The notes beneath the pieces are model-generated. The model saw only the letters and a program-made list of their open reading frames with translations, was not told where the DNA came from and did not search any database. The translations under genes and the position numbers were made by a program. This document shows, in pieces, positions 4,531 through 7,743 of a stretch of DNA of 7,743 nt (within the stretch, counting starts at the first letter, position 1; each line of letters starts with the position of its first letter). Source of the stretch: Candidatus Hydrogenedentota bacterium (GTDB lineage: Bacteria; Hydrogenedentota; Hydrogenedentia; Hydrogenedentales; SCBR16-9); the NCBI GenBank assembly GCA_007116095.1, contig SKJD01000347.1, forward strand, positions 1 through 7,743, read 5' to 3'.

Positions 4531-7203
4531 GTGAGTGTAAAAATTCAACACGCGAACGAAGATGCATTGACCCGTGAATGGCTGGATGCGCTGGATAACC
4601 TGATTGAATCCGAAGGCCTGGAGGCCAGCACCGAATTGCTGGAAATGCTGTCCTCCTACGCCTATTACAAGGGTATTCGCAAGCCGTTCACCGCCAACAC
4701 GCCGTACATCAACTCGATTCCGGTGGAAGAGCAACCGGAATACCCCGGGGATCGAGGCATTGAACGCATCAACAAGTCGCTGATTCGCTGGAATGCCATG
4801 GCGATGGTGGTGCGCGCCAACCGGGAGTCGGACGGCATCGGCGGGCATATTTCCACGTACGCTTCCTCCGCCAACCTCTACGAGGTGGGATTCAATCACT
4901 TTTTCCGATGTCGCGGTAAAGACTATGGCGGCGACCTGATCTATTTCCAGGGCCATGCCTCGCCCGGCATCTATGCACGCGCCTATCTGGAAGGCCGCCT
5001 GAGTGAAGATCACCTGAAAAATTTCCGCCGGGAATTGCGCAAGCACCCCGGTTTGTCGTCGTATCCTCACCCGTGGCTGATGCCGAATTTCTGGCAGTTT
5101 CCCACGGTGTCCATGGGCCTCGGGCCGATCATGGCTATATACCAGGCCCGCTTCAACCGCTATCTGGAAAACCGTGGGCTGAAACCGGAGAACGACGGGC
5201 ATGTCTGGGCGTACCTTGGCGACGGGGAATGCGATGAACCGGAGACCCTGGGCGCCATTTCCCTGGCGGCGCGGGAACGGCTGGACAACCTGATCTTCGT
5301 CATCAACTGCAACTTGCAGCGCCTGGACGGGCCGGTGCGGGGCAACGGAAAGATTGTGCAGGAGCTGGAGGCCATTTTCCGGGGCGCCGGCTGGAATGTC
5401 ATCAAGGTGCTCTGGGGCACGGACTGGGACCCGATCCTGGAAAAGGACAAGACCGGTTCCCTGGCGCGGCTGCTGGGCGAGGCGGTGGACGGCGAGTATC
5501 AGAAATTCTCGGTGGAGTCCGGCGAATATATCCGCAACTGGTTCATTGAGCGCGATCCCAACCTGAAGGAAATCTTTGACGAGATTCCGGACCAGGTGCT
5601 GCGCAAGCTGCGTCGCGGCGGCCATGATCCGGTGAAGGTCTATGCGGCCTACGACAAGGCCATCAAGCATGAGAGCCAACCGACCGTGATCCTGGCCAAG
5701 ACGATCAAGGGCTATGGCCTGGGTGAAAGCGGCGAAGGCAAGAACATCACGCACCAGCAGAAGAAGATGAACGAAGACGAGCTGCGTGAGTTCCGGGGCC
5801 GCTTCGGTATCCCGATCGACGACGAAGCCATCGCCTACGCGCCTTTCTACAAGCCGTCGGATGACGTTGCCAACATGCAGTACCTGCGGGAACAACGCGA
5901 GAAACTGGGCGGTTACCTGCCCGAACGCAAGGTCCTGGCCAAGCCGCTGAAGACGCCGCCGTTCTCCATCTTCAAGGAGTTTGAGAAGGGCAATGAACGC
6001 CCGGTCTCCACGACGATGGCCTTCGTGCGCATGCTCTCCATTCTGCTGCGTCGCAAGGACCTGGGCAAGCTGATCGTGCCAATCGTGCCTGACGAGGCGC
6101 GCACCTTCGGGCTGGACGGGCTCTTCCGCCAGGTCGGGATTTACTCCAGCATCGGTCAGCTCTATGAGCCGGTGGACATCGCCAATCTGCTCTACTACAA
6201 GGAAGCGCAAGACGGGCAGATTCTGGAAGAAGGCATCACCGAGGCCGGGTCCATGTCCTCGTTCATCGCCGCCGGTACGGCCTATTCCAGCCACGGCATT
6301 AACATGATTCCCTTCTTTATTTACTACTCCATGTTCGGTTTCCAGCGTATTGGCGACCTGATCTGGGCGGCCGGCGACATGCGGACGAAAGGCTTCCTCG
6401 TGGGCGGCACCGCTGGGCGCACCACGCTGGCCGGCGAAGGCTTGCAGCACCAGGACGGACAAAGCCATCATCTGGCCATGCCGGTCTCGAACCTGAAGTG
6501 CTATGACCCGGCCTTTGCCTATGAAATGGCGGTCATCATCCACGAAGGCATCCACCGGATGTACGAGAAGCAGGAAGACATCTTCTACTACATGACGATT
6601 GAGAACGAAAGCTATCCCATGCCGCCGATGCCGAAGGGCAAGGCTGTGCGGGAAGGCATTCTCAAGGGCATGTACAAATACAAGGCGACGAAGCAGAAAG
6701 ACGCCAAGCTGCGCGCCCAATTGCTGGGCAGCGGCGCCATCATGAACGAGGTGCTGATGGCCGCCCAGTTGCTGGAAGAGAAGTACAAGGTCGCCACGGA
6801 CGTTTGGAGCGTGACCAGTTACAAGGAACTGCGCATGGACGGCATGGAGGTGGAGCGCTGGAACATGCTGCACCCCGGCTCCAAGCCCAAGATTCCGTAT
6901 GTCACCAAGTGCCTGCGGGATGAGCCCGGCGTGGTGGTCGCCGCGTCGGACTACATGAAGTCCATGCCGGACGGCATCGCCCAATGGGTTCCCAGCGGTA
7001 TTACCAGCCTGGGCACCGATGGCTACGGCCGCAGTGAATCACGAGATACTTTGCGCGACCACTTTGAAGTGGACTACCGTTTCATCACCCTGGCAACCCT
7101 GTACGCCCTGTTCAAGGAAGGCAAGGTCAAGGACAGTCTGGTGAAGCAGGCGATGAAGGACTTGAAGATTGCGCCCAACAAACTCAATCCCATGTATGCC
7201 TGA
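4531..7203 (+). CDS. aceE: Pyruvate dehydrogenase E1 component (homodimeric type)
   Basis: An 890-residue cytoplasmic enzyme using thiamine diphosphate (ThDP) and Mg2+. It decarboxylates pyruvate and passes the acetyl group to the lipoyl arm of E2, linking glycolysis to the TCA cycle. Length matches E. coli AceE (887). Expected active-site residues are present: His106 (GGHISTYAS), His142 (FQGHASPG), the ThDP/Mg motif GDGECDEPE (230-238) with INCNLQRLDGP (Asn259, Asn261), His408 (NITHQQKKMN), Glu571 (EEGITEAG) and His640 (GEGLQHQDG). The first half is the ThDP pyrophosphate-binding domain and the middle the pyrimidine-binding domain. Start is GTG 4531 with AGGGGAG (4517-4523) 7 nt upstream; no better ATG is nearby. 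aceF follows after 256 bases, as expected for a pdh operon. The sequence looks intact. Confidence 0.98.
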   Translation: MSVKIQHANEDALTREWLDALDNLIESEGLEASTELLEMLSSYAYYKGIRKPFTANTPYINSIPVEEQPEYPGDRGIERINKSLIRWNAMAMVVRANRESDGIGGHISTYASSANLYEVGFNHFFRCRGKDYGGDLIYFQGHASPGIYARAYLEGRLSEDHLKNFRRELRKHPGLSSYPHPWLMPNFWQFPTVSMGLGPIMAIYQARFNRYLENRGLKPENDGHVWAYLGDGECDEPETLGAISLAARERLDNLIFVINCNLQRLDGPVRGNGKIVQELEAIFRGAGWNVIKVLWGTDWDPILEKDKTGSLARLLGEAVDGEYQKFSVESGEYIRNWFIERDPNLKEIFDEIPDQVLRKLRRGGHDPVKVYAAYDKAIKHESQPTVILAKTIKGYGLGESGEGKNITHQQKKMNEDELREFRGRFGIPIDDEAIAYAPFYKPSDDVANMQYLREQREKLGGYLPERKVLAKPLKTPPFSIFKEFEKGNERPVSTTMAFVRMLSILLRRKDLGKLIVPIVPDEARTFGLDGLFRQVGIYSSIGQLYEPVDIANLLYYKEAQDGQILEEGITEAGSMSSFIAAGTAYSSHGINMIPFFIYYSMFGFQRIGDLIWAAGDMRTKGFLVGGTAGRTTLAGEGLQHQDGQSHHLAMPVSNLKCYDPAFAYEMAVIIHEGIHRMYEKQEDIFYYMTIENESYPMPPMPKGKAVREGILKGMYKYKATKQKDAKLRAQLLGSGAIMNEVLMAAQLLEEKYKVATDVWSVTSYKELRMDGMEVERWNMLHPGSKPKIPYVTKCLRDEPGVVVAASDYMKSMPDGIAQWVPSGITSLGTDGYGRSESRDTLRDHFEVDYRFITLATLYALFKEGKVKDSLVKQAMKDLKIAPNKLNPMYA

Positions 7204-7459
7204 TTCAGGCTGACGCAAATAATGCGACCGGTGTGTTTGTTCTCTAATTTAACGTGGATGACGCCCCTGGCGATCATCGCTTTGCGGGGCAGGCGCACCG
7301 GTCAGATACTGCATGCCATACGCCGTCCCGCCATCACACGGCCTGCGCCTCGAAGTTTTACTTACGCTTTTTGGCAATGTGCGGACTGCGCCATTCGCCA
7401 TCCAACATCGTGTTTGCCGTATGTGGGACACCACCCGAACGGGAAAATAGGAAACCGTT
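7204..7459 (+). other. aceE-aceF spacer, no gene seen
   Basis: The 256-base gap is long for an aceE-aceF pair. It contains GACCGGTG (about 7224-7231) and its inverted copy CACCGGTC about 70 bases later, each including the palindrome ACCGGT. No convincing terminator or promoter is visible. Open frames crossing it run into aceF out of frame and have no ribosome binding site, so none is called. Confidence 0.4.
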
Positions 7460-7743
7460 ATGTCAAAAGATTTTACCTTGCCCGAGCTGGGCGAAAATGT
7501 TAATTCCGCCACCATTTCCAAGGTCCTGGTCAGCAAAGGCGACACCATAGCCGAGAATGACGGCGTTTTGGAAATCGAGACCGACAAGGCCGTCGTGGAA
7601 ATCCCCTGCCCTTTCGGCGGCAAGGTCACGGCGGTGAAGGTGAAGGACGGGCAGAGCATCAATGTCGGCGATACCGTACTGAGCGTGGAAGAAAGCGCCA
7701 GCGGCGGTGACGCGGCGCCGGCGGACGACAAGCCCAAGGAAGA
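7460..7743 (+). CDS. aceF: Dihydrolipoyl acetyltransferase (E2 of pyruvate dehydrogenase), 5' part
   Basis: The first 94 codons of E2, cut by the window end. Residues about 3-77 form a biotinyl/lipoyl domain: FTLPELGENV at the start, VSKGDTI, then EIETDKAVVEIP with Lys43 in the DKA turn as the lipoylated residue, and a closing repeat KVKDGQSINVGDTVLSVEE. From about residue 78 an Ala/Gly/Pro/acidic stretch begins (SASGGDAAPADDKPKE), typical of the flexible linker between E2 domains. The catalytic core and the subunit-binding domain would lie beyond the window. ATG 7460 has AGGA (7449-7452) 7 nt upstream. E2 forms the core of the complex and takes the acetyl group from AceE to CoA. A 2-oxoglutarate dehydrogenase E2 is the only real alternative, made unlikely by the adjacent aceE. 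Confidence 0.95.
   Translation, partial: MSKDFTLPELGENVNSATISKVLVSKGDTIAENDGVLEIETDKAVVEIPCPFGGKVTAVKVKDGQSINVGDTVLSVEESASGGDAAPADDKPKE

Noticed and set aside
4473..4577. Possible 34-residue upstream ORF overlapping the aceE start
   Set aside because: Its ATG directly touches the AGGGAG sequence, too close for initiation; the frame differs from aceE and the peptide has no recognisable feature.
4504..6984. 826-codon open frame on the minus strand opposite aceE
   Set aside because: It mirrors the aceE codon pattern, with low-complexity His/Leu/Val/Arg-rich content and no family motif. A GC-biased gene often leaves such an open antisense frame.

Overview
The window looks like a chromosomal segment of a proteobacterium, most likely beta- or gammaproteobacterial. 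The best evidence is a long homodimer-type pyruvate dehydrogenase E1 (aceE, 890 aa, catalytic residues at or within one position of E. coli numbering) followed by the lipoyl-domain start of aceF. A small single-RRM protein and a hemolysin III/TrhA membrane protein also fit. Genus cannot be read from the sequence. The coding parts look clearly GC-richer than the spacers, and the spacers are unusually rich in dispersed palindromic repeats.

Layout. 1-50: perhaps the tail of an unidentified gene. 129-452: a decayed gene, with a signal peptide broken by an in-frame TAG and then the start of a pectate-lyase-like beta-helix protein that loses its family resemblance near 380. 453-1017: a non-coding repeat cluster of hairpins and one copy of a 178-bp element. 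1018-1669 (minus strand): a complete transcription unit for an RRM protein, with a consensus-like promoter, a leader of about 214 nt, the gene and a rho-independent terminator. 1836-2681 (plus): hemolysin III family gene behind a plausible promoter. 2954-3539 (plus): a secreted small protein with a CxxC motif and an Asp/Trp-rich tail, closed by a strong terminator. 3541-4350: a second repeat cluster, including an inverted, gap-free copy of the 178-bp element. 4351-7203: promoter, structured leader and aceE. 7460-7743: the 5' end of aceF, running off the window.

How the genes fit together. Only aceE and aceF form an obvious functional unit: E1 decarboxylates pyruvate and E2 receives the acetyl group on its lipoyl lysine. 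The three genes between the two repeat clusters point in different directions, have their own signals where these are visible, and show no common pathway.

Most worth a second look: (i) the 178-bp inverted element pair, about 86% identical by eye with no indel, bracketing about 2.9 kb; (ii) the aceE leader, where two overlapping hairpins, the second followed by six T, resemble an attenuator; (iii) the unrecognised secreted CxxC/acidic-tail protein. I found no CRISPR array, tRNA, rRNA, transposase or recognisable defence system.
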